A stretch of 42,500 nucleotides of DNA, taken from Chrysomallon squamiferum. Lineage: Eukaryota > Mollusca > Gastropoda > Neomphalida > Peltospiridae. The stretch lies in the NCBI GenBank assembly GCA_012295275.1, contig CM022667.1, positions 6,925,332 to 6,967,831 of the forward strand, written 5' to 3'. The notes under the pieces were generated by a model. That model was not told where the DNA came from and did no database searches. It was given only the letters and a program-made list of their open reading frames with translations. Position 1 is the stretch's first letter; every line of letters starts with the position of its first letter. Shown here piece by piece: positions 1 to 12,708 of this stretch. Position numbers and translations under genes: made by a program.

Positions 1-460
1 CCTTAGTCCTCACATAGTCCTTGTTAGACACTTCACACCTTCCTTCCTCACAGTAAGTTTGTTACATACTTTCATGTTAGACACTTCACACCCCTACCTT
101 CCTTAGTCCTCACAGTAAGTTTGTTACATACTTCCATGTTAGACACTTCACACCCCTACCTTCCTTAGTCCTCACAGTAAGTTTGTTACATACTTCCATG
201 TTAGACACTTCACACCCCTACCTTCCTTTAGTCCTCACCTTCCTTAGTCCTCACAGTAAGTTTGTTACATACTTTCATGTTAGACACTTCACACCCCTAC
301 CTTCCTTAGTCCTCACAGTAAGTTTGTTACATAGTCCTTGTTAGACACTTCACACCCCTACCTTCCTTAGTCCTCACAGTAAGTTTGTTACATACTTTCA
401 TGTTAGACACTACACACCCCTACCTTCCTTAGTCCTCACAGTAAGTTTGTTACATACTGC
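1..460. repeat. Minisatellite, unit about 60-62 bp, about 7 copies
   Basis: The phrase cacagtaagtttgttacata recurs about every 60 bp, between blocks ccttccttagtcctca and gttagacacttcacacccct. Units vary by small insertions and deletions, for example an extra partial unit near 225-245. The array probably lies in the intron just upstream of the first SLC7 exon in the window. Each unit contains GTAAGT, a strong donor-like hexamer, so it may be a splice-junction-derived array like those in COG7, but the matching exon would lie outside the window. Confidence 0.9.
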
Positions 461-479
461 AATACTAGCACTATAATAT

Positions 480-775
480 TACCACTACTACTAAAACTGT
501 AATTATTACTTATTCTAACATTAGTACTAGTAACACTGTTACTATTTTACGTATGGTATTACATACTATTACTTCTACTACTAGTACTACAACTATTACT
601 ACTACTACTACTACTACTGCTAGTACTATTACTATTATTATAATTATTATTACTGCTACTATTACTTCTGTTACTACTATGACTACTATTATTATTATAA
701 TTACTGCTGCTGCTACTACTACTATTACAGCTACAACCAGCACTATTATTATTTATTACTACTACTGGTGTTGTC
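480..775. repeat. Low-complexity (ACT/ATT)n tract in intron
   Basis: Degenerate ACT and ATT trinucleotides run almost without interruption up to the 3' splice site at 782. The stop-free frames across it are a by-product of the triplet composition and encode only Ile/Val or Thr/Ser strings. I see no coding content. Confidence 0.85.
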
Positions 776-782
776 GTTGCAG

Positions 783-1708
783 ACTGTGATCGCGCTGATG
801 ATGGTGATTCCAGGAAACATCTCTTCTCTCATTGACCTCTTCTCGTTCGCGTCCTGGGTCTTCTACGGTCTCACGTTCGCCTCCCTCATAATGCTGAGAT
901 TTACCAAAAAACACGAACACAGACCCTACAAGGTACTTCACACACACACTTACACAAACACACAAACATACACACACGCACGAACATACACATACACCCA
1001 CTTATACATACACAGACTCACACACACATACATATACACAAATACACACTCATACACACAATTATGCGCGCACTCTCACGCATGCACAACACACATACTT
1101 ACAAATAATTAGAACACATACACGTCTGTACAGACATATTTAACTACGGACACACAATTGTGTGTTTTCAGGTTCCTATAGTGATTCCCATAATCGTCAC
1201 GCTGATTTCCGTGTACCTGGTGATAGCGCCGATTGTCGACAACCCAAAGATTGAGTTTCTCTACGCATTCATTTTCATCATTTCCGGTCTCATTTTCTAC
1301 TTCCCATTTGTACACTTCAAACTTCGCATCAAGTGTCTGGGTAAGTAATTTATTTATTTATCTATTTATTTATTTATTCTTTCTTTCTTTTTTTTTTCTT
1401 TCTTTCTTTCTTTCTTTTGTTTTTGAACATTTCTGCATATGTCTCCATAATTCTGCAGTTTTGTATATTTGTGAGTAAGTATATCATGTGTGTTTGTGTG
1501 TTTTGTACGTGGATCTCTAACTACTGAACTACACCACAGACTCTGCTCTGAGAGTAAGTGTGGACATGTACGTATTAACTTTCTCTGGTTACAGTTTTAA
1601 TATTAGATGTTTATCGTGCTATTTTCAGATGATGTAACGGAATGGTTACAGCTGGTGATGGAATGTGCACCGTCTAAGTATGAACCCGACTCTGAAATGA
1701 AAAGTTAA
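783..1708 (+). CDS. SLC7A9-like: SLC7-family amino acid transporter light chain (b0,+AT/LAT type), gene 1, C-terminal exons only
   Basis: Three exons are visible: 783-932, 1172-1340 and 1629-1708 (stop TAA), with AG acceptors and GT donors and continuous phase (0, 0, 1). They give 132 residues. The first exon reads [16 protein letters not shown] then FASWVFYGL and ends HRPYK. The second is the [17 protein letters not shown] segment with the last two membrane spans. The third encodes a short tail with [11 protein letters not shown]. This is the TM9-TM12 region and C-terminus of a heteromeric amino acid transporter light chain, which in known members pairs with an SLC3 glycoprotein and exchanges amino acids at the plasma membrane. 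The start and TM1-8 lie left of the window. Exon lengths 150 and 169 are identical to those of the convergent paralogue at 2652-13581, so the two are an inverted duplicate pair. Substrate cannot be inferred from this part. Confidence in the family is high. Confidence 0.94.
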
Positions 1709-2372
1709 TTTCAAGCAACGTATCTACCATAATTCGTATCTACCAAAAACCATTTTGAAAATCATTTCACATAGAACACTGTGTTTTCTTTACTTATAAC
1801 ATAATTCACGACATTATCTCCAATGTTTGACTGTGAGTATGTTTCACTTTGTGATTATATTAGTTTGTGTGTATGTGTGTGTGTTCGTATAGTCTGACAT
1901 GACATATGTATGTATATCAGATTACTACTACTACTACTACTAGTTTTACTATTACAAATTATATATTGAATTACTATTAAAATATTCAGATTTGCATACT
2001 GGTATATTTTTTAATGTAGTTTTCCTACTGTCAAATGCTCAAGAATATTCACGTGTTTAACACAACTAAAAACTAATTTACAAAAAAAAATATTTTATTT
2101 CAGAATATATATTTGTTTTACTGCACTGGATTCCTGTGTACTTCATTTCTTACTGTTAGATTGTCTCAGCCCTCTTCTCACAACACGAAATAACCCTAAA
2201 AACTCGTATAAAAATATAAATAACAGCACGAAAAAGATGACAATAAATATTATATTAATATTATCATTTTCTCTTAGGATCAGTTATGTAAATAAACTAG
2301 AAAAGAAGCCTCATGAAAACAATGTCACAAAAATGTAGCTGTCATGACTCAGTGTAACTGAAACAGTAAAAG

Positions 2373-2406
<34 letters not shown>

Positions 2407-2651
2407 TTTTTTTTCACACAACCTTTTTTAACAACATGAAAAATATTTAAAAAAATAAAATACCACAAATAATAAAATAGTAATAGTAATAAAAAAAAAA
2501 AAAAAAAAAAACATAATAATAAAAAATAACGAAAGAAAAGATAAAGAAAATTTTTAAAAATTAAAATAATAACAAAAACAACAACAACAATAATCAATCA
2601 ATCAATCAATGAAAAATGGCACTGCAGAAAAGAAGCAGTGTTAGAATCAGT
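1709..2651. other. Tail-to-tail intergenic region between two SLC7 genes
   Basis: About 940 bp separates the two stop codons. It is AT-rich with (ATT)n at 2377-2405 and a poly-A run near 2490-2508. Candidate polyadenylation hexamers AATAAA for gene 1 lie near 2241 and 2289. On the minus strand an AATAAA (forward TTTATT) occurs near 2094, which could serve gene 2 and would make the two 3'UTRs overlap. No coding exon was seen. Confidence 0.6.
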
Positions 2652-4616
2652 TCAGAGTTTCGTGACAAGGTAAGGATCAGTTTGATCATCAGCAGGAGGA
2701 AAACCGTCAATAAAAAAAAATGGCAGATTACCGCTAATGGATATGTCTTCTTCCGAAGTGACGTCAGAATCATCTGATGACGTAGAAGGACTCTCGTACT
2801 GTTTCTCGTCACTGGAAGAATCAGAACTGCTGGAATTTCCAGCTGAGCCTTGTGTAAACATAGGAAACAGTCCGAGTCCGTCAAGTACAGGTCCGCCATC
2901 GTCCTCTTCCTCTGAATCAGACGACTCACACGAACGTTTATCTTCTGGAAATTTCTCAGCCACACTGAGGAAACTTGTTCTTCGTTTCCCATTGTTATAT
3001 ATCAGTTCGTCCTTCACCTTTTCGCTGTTTAACGAATCCCATCCAGAACTACGTCTAGCTTCAAAACTTGTTTTCTCTGGGGACGTCTCTGCTGCTGATG
3101 TCGTAGATCTAACGGAGTTTCTCACTGACGTGAACGTCTGAGATCGTTTGAGGATGCCGGTGTTGCGTCTGGCGAGGTTTGAGTCTCGTCTCTTGGAACT
3201 CAGGCTGGACGCTGATCTCCTGATCACTGGTCTGGGCAGGAGCGAGGCTGAGTGTCGTCTGCTGTACTCTTCCAGCACGCGCAGGCTGCGTGCGGCGGAC
3301 TGACGTCGTGCTATGGCGACAGACGCTCTGTGGACAGCCTCGGACAGTCTGCGCGACACACGCAGTGTGCTGAAACAACACCAACTACTTCATCAACATC
3401 AACTACTTCATCAACATCAACTACTGCATCAACATCAACTACTTCAACAACATCAACTACTTCTTGCACTGCGTTTATACCCACACAGTGTAAATAGTGA
3501 ATACAGAAACAACATCAACTACTTCAACAACATCAACTACTTCTTATATTAAACAGTACATGTGAGTTTATACCCACACAGTGTAAATAGTGAATACAGA
3601 AACAACATCAACTACTTCTTATATTAAACAGTACTGAGTTTATAAACACACAGTGTAAATAGTTTATACAGAAACAACATCAACTAGTTCTAAATAACAG
3701 TACGTGTGAGTTTACACACACAGTGTAAATAGTGAGTACAGAAACAACATCAACTACTTCTTATATTAAACAGTACGTGTGAGTTTATACACACACAGTG
3801 TAAATAGTGAGTACAGAAACAACATCAACTACTTCTTATATTAAACAGTACATGTGCGTTTATACCCACACAGTGTAAATAGTGAATACAGAAACAACAT
3901 CAACTACTTCAACAACATCAACTACTTCTTATATTAAACAGTACGTGTGAGTTTATACACACACACAGTGTAAATAGTGAACACAACAGGAAACGTAAAC
4001 ATACAGAAATAACAAACATGAAAAATAAGCAGACTGACAATAAAATATTTATAATATTTCTGAGGAGAATATAAAGTACAATATCGACATATGATCTGTT
4101 ATAATTAAAACTTTTGAAAATTAAATAGTAAAATAATACTGAATTTTAACTGCTTATGAAATAAAACATTTATAATAAAAACTTTTGAAAATTAAATAGT
4201 AAAATAATACTGAATTTTAACTGCTTATGAAATAAAACATTTATAATAAAAACTTTTGAAAATTAAATAGTAAAATAATACTGAATTTTAACTGCTTATG
4301 AAATAAATCATTTACCTTCGAGGCGCGATTCTAAGTAGAAGTTGTAAAGTAATAGTGATTTTCTCTGCAAACAAGAAAGAGTTCATCAGTGAAAACGTTA
4401 AAATATTTACCATGAAAACAGAAACAGAAGGAATCTAAAAGAAGAAATGTAAAAGATAACTATAAATTCAGTTTATAAGTTATATATATAACTATCTTCA
4501 TTACTTCTTTTTTATTATTATTTTAAATTTTATTTATTTATTTATTCTAGAAATAAAAACAAGTATAAAATTAGTAAAATCTGTAATAAAATAGATAATT
4601 ATTATTGTTATTATTA

Positions 4617-4659
<43 letters not shown>

Positions 4660-6821
4660 CAGGTATTGACTTCACCAGTAACAAATCAAAAATACATTAA
4701 TTAATCAACTGGAAAAATTTAATAATATTAAGTAAAAAGTAATGAAGTGTTAAGTGTCACCTGACAGCGCAGGGTTGACTGGGAAGTATCTGGACTGCAG
4801 GTAAAACAAAAGTGACAGAAACAACAGAACCAGTGACACGATAAATTCCGTCTTCGGCCGACCTAAAAATGGCGCCACTGTGAACGCGCCGATAATGCAG
4901 ACGACAATGATCGGGATTGTAATGTTGACCTGAAATATTAGAAAAAAAAAAAAAAAAAATAAATAAATAAAAATTAATAAAATTATTGAAAGAAAAGAAA
5001 ATGATTAAATCTAGTACCAATAACTGTGAAATGTGCTAAGGCAAAAAATATAGTGAACACCAAATATTATTTCTTCAGTAAACTTGTTTGACTTTTTTCC
5101 ATCTTTCTTACAATTTCGTTTTTCTTTTTTTCTTTCTTTACAATTTTATCTTTTTTCTGAAGTTATGAAAACTAATTACAATCATCTTATCTAAAAATGT
5201 GTAATTAATTAAAAGGATGCAAACAAATCGTCTGTGACTGGAACGTACTTTGTACGGACGTTTCTTTTCCTTGTTTTTCACTCTGAGAACTAAAAGCGCC
5301 AGAACCGACAGACCGTGGAAAACCCACACCGTGAAGATGAAAAACCGAACAAGAGAGTCGATAGATCCAACTATTATCATTACTGAGGCAATCACCGCCT
5401 GCAAATAAAAGTTAGAGCTTGTAGTTCTTACCGCGGTAGTAATAGTTGCAGTAGTAGTAGTAGTAGTATTTATGCTAATAATGTTATTTATAAATTTACC
5501 TTAGCCACCAAGGAAGTAATGTAGAATAGTAGTATTAATAATAACATTAATCGTACAGTAATAACGGTTGTTTGCTCACCAGCACTGTAATCCTTACCGG
5601 CAAACATCATTATCACGATATAAAGCCAAGCACGATAATATGAACAAGCGGCGTACAATATAAAAATATTTATTTTATTTGAATCAATGACTTTTCTTTA
5701 AAATTCTTATAACGTAAAGTTCACTATAATCAATAAGTGAATACATAAATGCTTATTTAAATATTTTGTAATATGTTCAGTATCTTTAAAAAATGTAATT
5801 AAAATGTAAAAAATATTTTTAATATATTTAAAACACCTTTAAATTATTTTGACTATAGAGTATTTAAGAGTTTTGAAGAGCCGTGTTTCGCTGCTAATCG
5901 GAAATTTGAAAGAGTAGCCATATTTGCCCTTGAAAGCAAATATTTGTGGCTATTTTTGAAATCCTCGGAACGATTCGAGGATAAAATTAAAAACAAAAAT
6001 ATGCGATGTGTGTAATGTAGAAGTTTTTATGTTTAGACAGTGAAACAGTCGTTGTGTTCAAAATAGTTTACAAAAATCAGTAGTCATATTTTTGTTTGAA
6101 AAGTTAATAAAACATATTTAAAATTTTAGTTTAAACAAACGATTTATACTAAAATCATTTTATTTTATTTTATTTTATTTTTTAAAAAAAAAAAAAAAAT
6201 AAATAGATATAAATAATAAAAAAAATACATAAATAATCAAATAATAATAATAAAAATAACTGTTTATTTTTTATTCCTTAAAAAGTAGATAAAAGAAAAG
6301 TATGTTTAATAATAATAATTAATAAAACTTAAATATATTTAGCCTAAAGTAATAATAATGATAAATAATGAAATAAAATAAATAAATAGCTATTACAAAT
6401 TCCTCTTAAGACTGAGTCTTCGTTGTTTTCGCTCTAATAACGTGAGAGTTAGCCATACAAAACGAATATAATTATAAAAAAATCTAGATTTGTTTTGTAC
6501 TTAAATATAAATATTTATATTGCGTTTTATTTATTAAAATATTTATCCAGTTCCTTTTCACTTTGTTGTATTTATTTTTATAATCTATTTGAACATGTTT
6601 TCGTTAAGCTGTTTTAATTCATAAAACCGTCCAAGGGTTCATGCAGGTTTAAATTAAAAGTGTTTAGAACTGGAAGTTCAAAACTTTCACGATCTTAACA
6701 CCAGCATTTTAAATAATATTAAAATTAAAATTAGGTTTAAATAAATAAATAAAGTAAAGCTGAAGCTGAAAACCAATTTACGTAAACTGAGTATGTAAAA
6801 CTCAATTCATTAAATAATCAT

Positions 6822-6913
<92 letters not shown>

Positions 6914-7249
6914 TTGTTTCTAAATTTATGATTAGAGTCATTCATTGAAATAATAACAAGATTTTATTAAATAATTGCATTTATAATCTGAATAAAGTGA
7001 TACCTCACTCATCTTAAGTCAGTATTAAAATAATTTTCTTCACATGCTAACAAAAATAGCATGTGTTTTATTTAACATTATAATCTATACCCAGCTATAA
7101 ATTAATGAGAAACTCGTATTTGCGTTTGAAAATAAATATGCATTTTTTTGAACGCACAAATTCTGAGAATGAAGAAAGAATTTTAAAATTAAATCGAAGC
7201 AATTTGTTTAATTAATATGGTCTTTGAATTCATTTCATGAGTTTTAACC

Positions 7250-7285
<36 letters not shown>

Positions 7286-10200
7286 GTTGTTGCTTAACTG
7301 ACTTAATTATTTCACGCTTGTCTTGACTCGTAAATTGTTAAGCTCGGTTAACAAATAACTGTATTAATTTCACTTAAAAACAACTTTTCAGTAAAAACAC
7401 TGCTAACGACTGATTTTTGTTTTTGTTGTTTGTACTTTGGTTTGCATTATGACAGAGGAGATAAACCGAGCTGCAAACCAGAGTTAAACAAAGCTTTGCA
7501 CTTCACCTGCACGACAGCTCATACCACGTTCTTTGACTAGCCATCGTGGAAGATGGGATGCAAACTCTGGTGACGAGCACGTTACAGAAATGATTTGTTT
7601 GTGACGTAGAAACATACTCACCCTAGAAATCAGAGTAGTGACGTTTGTCTTACTTCGAACGTGAATCCATGACGTCACTTCCGGCATGTTTCCATCTTTG
7701 ACGGCAACACTTGATAATCTAAAACGTAAAAAGATTTAGAACTATGTTTTATAGAATTAATAAAACGATTTTAAAATAATTTCTTTATTCAGTTTTAATT
7801 TAATTAATTAAATATTTCATAAATTAATTAACTTTATTTATTTATTTATTTATTTATTTATTACTAGTTTCAACAGAATCATTTCGTAAAAATCATGAAT
7901 TATATATCTGCCTCAAGACGACGATGTCAGTAGTGACTGATTGATTACGTCATCAAATTACCTTCCGGCTGTAAGAAACGTTCCATTTGCGCTGCCCAGG
8001 GCGGTCAGTGCCACACCCACCGGGATAACAGCAGAATACTTCCCCAGCATTCGTTCTCCAAACGTCTACATATAACATAACATAACATAACATAATATAA
8101 CATAACATAACATAACATAACAATATAACATAATATAATATAATATAACATAACATAACATAACATAACATAACATAACATAACATAACATAACATAACA
8201 TAATATAATATAATACAGCATAGTATAGTATAATATAATGTAATACAAAACGTAGGTGTGTGTGTTTTTCTTACAATGTATTTTGAATATGAAAGAAAAT
8301 GTTGCATGGAATGCTATCGCCAGTGCCTCCACTATATGTGACATCATCATAATCATCCGTATTATCAACGCTGTTATTGTTAATAATATTTCTATTTTTA
8401 TGCTGTTATTACTTTTATTGTTGTTGCTATCTTTATTATTGTTATAGCTAATGTTGTTGTTATTATTATTGTTATTACTGTTTTCTTAATTATTGTGGTT
8501 GTTATTGTTTTTATTATAGTTGTTGTTATTGTTATTATATTATTACCTAACAATAAGTCTACTCACAACACCAATTGCATCTGACGATATCATATCCTCT
8601 TTCGTCATGACAGTGAAATATGACGTCACAACAAGCATATAGATCACACTAACCAATGGGATTACTGTAATCACCAGGCGGGGTAAATTTCTAAAAGTAA
8701 TAATTTATTATTTAACAAACTTCATTCATTCATTCATATTTATTTATTTATTTTTATTATTATTATTTTTTTTATTATTATTATTATTTTTTTATATTAT
8801 TATTATTATTTTTAACACCTGTAAATATATTATTTTATAGTGAATAAGGATAATAACATGTAACTAATAACAAAACTATGTAAATTACCTAGGAGGATTT
8901 TTCACTCCTCGTGTGACGTGATTTACGTTTGACCTAAAATAAAACAAGAAGTTCATGAAATAACAGGACACGTTTTTTTTTTTCACGTCGCGGCTCTTTA
9001 ACGTCAGAAGGGAAGTAACTCACCATCCACCATAAGCCCAGAGTCCGTTGTAAACTGCGAATGCTACTGACGCCGGTTGTTGATTAGTTCCCTTGAACCC
9101 ACTCTCCAACACCTGCATGTGACCTGTATTTAATTTTAAAATAACCACAGCAACGACTACAGCAATAATAACAACAACAACAACAATAATAATACACGTA
9201 CGCACAAACACATAAGCGAAAGAATAATTTTATTGAAATACGATAGCGAAAAAAAAAGAAACAAGGAAAGAATTTAGAATTTTTTTTTTTTTTTAATTAA
9301 AAAAATTTGAAGAGAGACACAAAGTAAAAATAAATAAATAAAATAAATAAATAATAAATAAACCTTGAAAGAGTCTGAAAAGACCAAACAACACAATAAC
9401 AGCTAGAGCTGTCACTTTGCCCACCGTGGCGAGAAGCTGAACTTGCTCTGCCAGTTTGAAACTAAACGCGTTCATCAAAGCAAGTGAAACTGAAAAATAT
9501 CAAAATAACAAAAACATTCCAACGTGTATACTTCCATCAGCAATGTTTTACTAAACATACATACATAAAAAAAACATACCTAAAACTTCTTAAACAAACA
9601 CATAAACACATCTGTACTAGCAAACGCATAAGCAGCAAACATATAAACACATAACGCATCTACACAAACAAACAGATCTATACAGAAAACAAATACATCT
9701 ACACAAGCAAACATATAAACACATCTACACAAACAGACACATAAATACATACATTCCAACATAGGCTCATATAATTATTAAAAATAAACTTCAATACACA
9801 AATACCGACACACATAAACTGTGTTATCAATTTCAGATTTGTGGCAAATGACTAAGAACAGAGGAAGGAATTTGAATTTCATTTGAATTTTTAAAAAACA
9901 TTTTAAATTCTGATGTTGACTTTTAGTTGAAACACATCACAGAGATACACGAACAATTCTAAATATGCGACAGATAAAGACAGATCTCTTGTCTTTGTTT
10001 TTGTTGATAACGCTGTCGTACGCTGCTTTACAAAATATTTGTGTCGTTCAAACCACATCACTTTTATCTAAATGGGTTCAACAAAGTAGCTACCTGCACA
10101 TCGCATGTGACGTCTTTATGACGTCATAGATTAGTAGGATGCTCTTGTTGTCTAGTTAGGTTAACGACTCGAAGTGTTTGAACAATTTTCTTACAAGAGT

Positions 10201-11081
10201 AACGAAGAAAAAAATCTGCTACAACGCTACGCTGTAGAAAATTAACAAACGCGATACGAAATTATGAATTAACATCACATGTGTAGAATTTAATGAGATA
10301 ATCTTTCTTCAAACATGAGCCATGTTTTGTGTTTATCTTTGTTCATTTCAGGTTTTCACAAACTTGCACTACATTCAGGTATGTAACTGTTGAGGTAAAC
10401 ACCGTTGTCTCTCCACAGAGAAACTCGTTAAAATGTACATTTGTATGATCCAATAGCCAATATTTAGTTCATTACGTCCAATCTTTACTAATAATAAAGT
10501 ATAAGGGTAATACACTTGTGAAAAATGCTAATAAACCGAAGTTTGTTTTATTATTGAAACGCAGTAAGTACAAACATGCTTCATCACTTATCTTGTTATT
10601 TCTAACTGAACTTTTCGTATAATAATAATAATAATACCTAAAAAAATAATAATAGTAATATTAACAACAGTAAAGAAGAAGAAGAAATAAAATAGCTAAT
10701 GATAGCCGAAAGCTACCGAAGACGATTCTCACCTAGAGCGGTGATAGCCAGGATTTTCCGTAGAGTTTCTGGTGGGCCGCACCCGTCATACAGGGCGTCA
10801 GCGACGTAGTCACAGAATGCAACACAGAACACGGCGGTACCAACGGGCTCGGCAGCGGCTATACGCATCCAACAGTACACGAAGGCTACGACGGGGCCAA
10901 ATGCCTCTGAAATGTAAGCATACTCCACTCCTTCCTTCTTCACAGACTCGCGCAGTTCCGTAAAACACAGAGCGGCTGAAATTTAACAACAACTACAACA
11001 ACACTAAACAGTAATACAAAAAATAAACTAATATAGTCTTTCAATTCATTTCATGAGTTTTAACCGTTATCATCATCATTA

Positions 11082-11112
<31 letters not shown>

Positions 11113-12005
11113 TTTATTTTGTTATTTTGTTATTGTTGTTGTAGAAAAGCAGAGAATTTAAATCTGACACTGAAAGTTTCGGTTTTTAGCAGCACCGTGA
11201 TAATAAATGACGTCATAACAATATACGAATATTCCGACATATGAGTAATTTTTATAATTACGTCTGTTTCCTTATGTAGTTATTTTATTATACTTTATTA
11301 TTTTCACGGTTTCCTAAACAAAAACAAAAACGTAATTGCAGCAGACGTCAAAGTGAAGTAACTCGGCAGTTATTTCAATATAAGTACTCTTTCCTGTTAC
11401 CTTTGTTTCTGTTGAAATTTTTATTACTGTCGTTGTTATGCTTAATGCTAATATTTTCGACGTTCTTGTTCTTGTTCTGTTTTTGACACTGATACTGTTG
11501 TTGTTATTTTGTTGTTAATGTGGTTACATTTTTTTGTTTTACTTTGGTTACATTTTAATGCTGTTATTGTTTACATTACAAAGTCTTTACTGCTGTTATT
11601 TTTTAATGTTTTTGTTTCGTTGTCATTGCTATTGGTGTATTTAAACGCACTTATTCTTATTATAATTATTATTTAATGTTATTGTTGTTGTTAATATTAA
11701 TTTAGTTTTCGTTGATGTTTTATTCCTTATCATTCACATGAGAAAGAGTGATCTGGAAAGAGAGAGGGACAGTGAGTGACATACCTAAAGTGCTGAACAC
11801 ACCGCAGAACGCCCAGACAACCAGTGACAGCCCCACTGAACCAGCGCCCTCTAGCACTCCTTTTGGAGACGTGAATATCCCAGGTCCTTTCAGATAAATA
11901 AATAAATAAACAAATAAATACATGCCTAGAGAAAGACAGATATACAGAACAATAATAATTAAAATAACTATAATGATAATAATAATAATTAAAACAACTA
12001 TAATG

Positions 12006-12083
<78 letters not shown>

Positions 12084-12227
12084 GTTATAATAATACTATG
12101 ATGAAAACGTTGATAACAATAATAATAATAAAAAAAAACAGTTAACATCATACATACACATACATATGCACAATTCAGTTAATTAATACAAAGTGAATGA
12201 AACATATATACGTACATACAGGGGCAC

Positions 12228-12265
<38 letters not shown>

Positions 12266-12638
12266 ACACACACAAACACACACACAAACACACACACACA
12301 CACACACACACACAGATATATGGATAAACACACGTATAATAAATAAAAATACCTATAATAGTAGAAGCAATCAGTGATCCGCCGTAAATTATTCCAATCT
12401 CCTTGAGATCAGTGACGCCATTTTGTGATTTATTTGGAACATTCGCGAAATCCACTTTTTTATGCTCCGACTGACCTGACCCCCGGGGAACCCAGATCCC
12501 TGGCTGCCCATTGCTAACAATACCATTCACTGAATACGACGTCCGCCTTTTCGTCAAAACTAAATAAACAAACAACACAACGACAACATATAAGCCGCAT
12601 AAATAAATAAATAATTGAAGAAACCAAACCAAAATTAC

Positions 12639-12708
<70 letters not shown>

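Noticed and set aside
510-1112. Val/Ile and Thr/Ser ORFs and the extended frame after exon 783-932
   Set aside because: Triplet and CA-repeat translations flanking the true exon. Only 783-932 is supported.
2737-3141. Plus-strand ORF of 134 aa
   Set aside because: Antisense shadow of the SLC7 gene 2 tail exon, whose minus-strand frame is longer and joins in phase to the transporter.
10733-10975. Loss of the heavy-chain disulfide cysteine in SLC7 gene 2
   Set aside because: The first-glance mismatch YVADALY is not the relevant site. The conserved cysteine is the one in GCGPPE and is present (Cys174).
11053-11244. Short plus-strand ORF over (ATT)n
   Set aside because: Mostly repeat translation inside an SLC7 intron.
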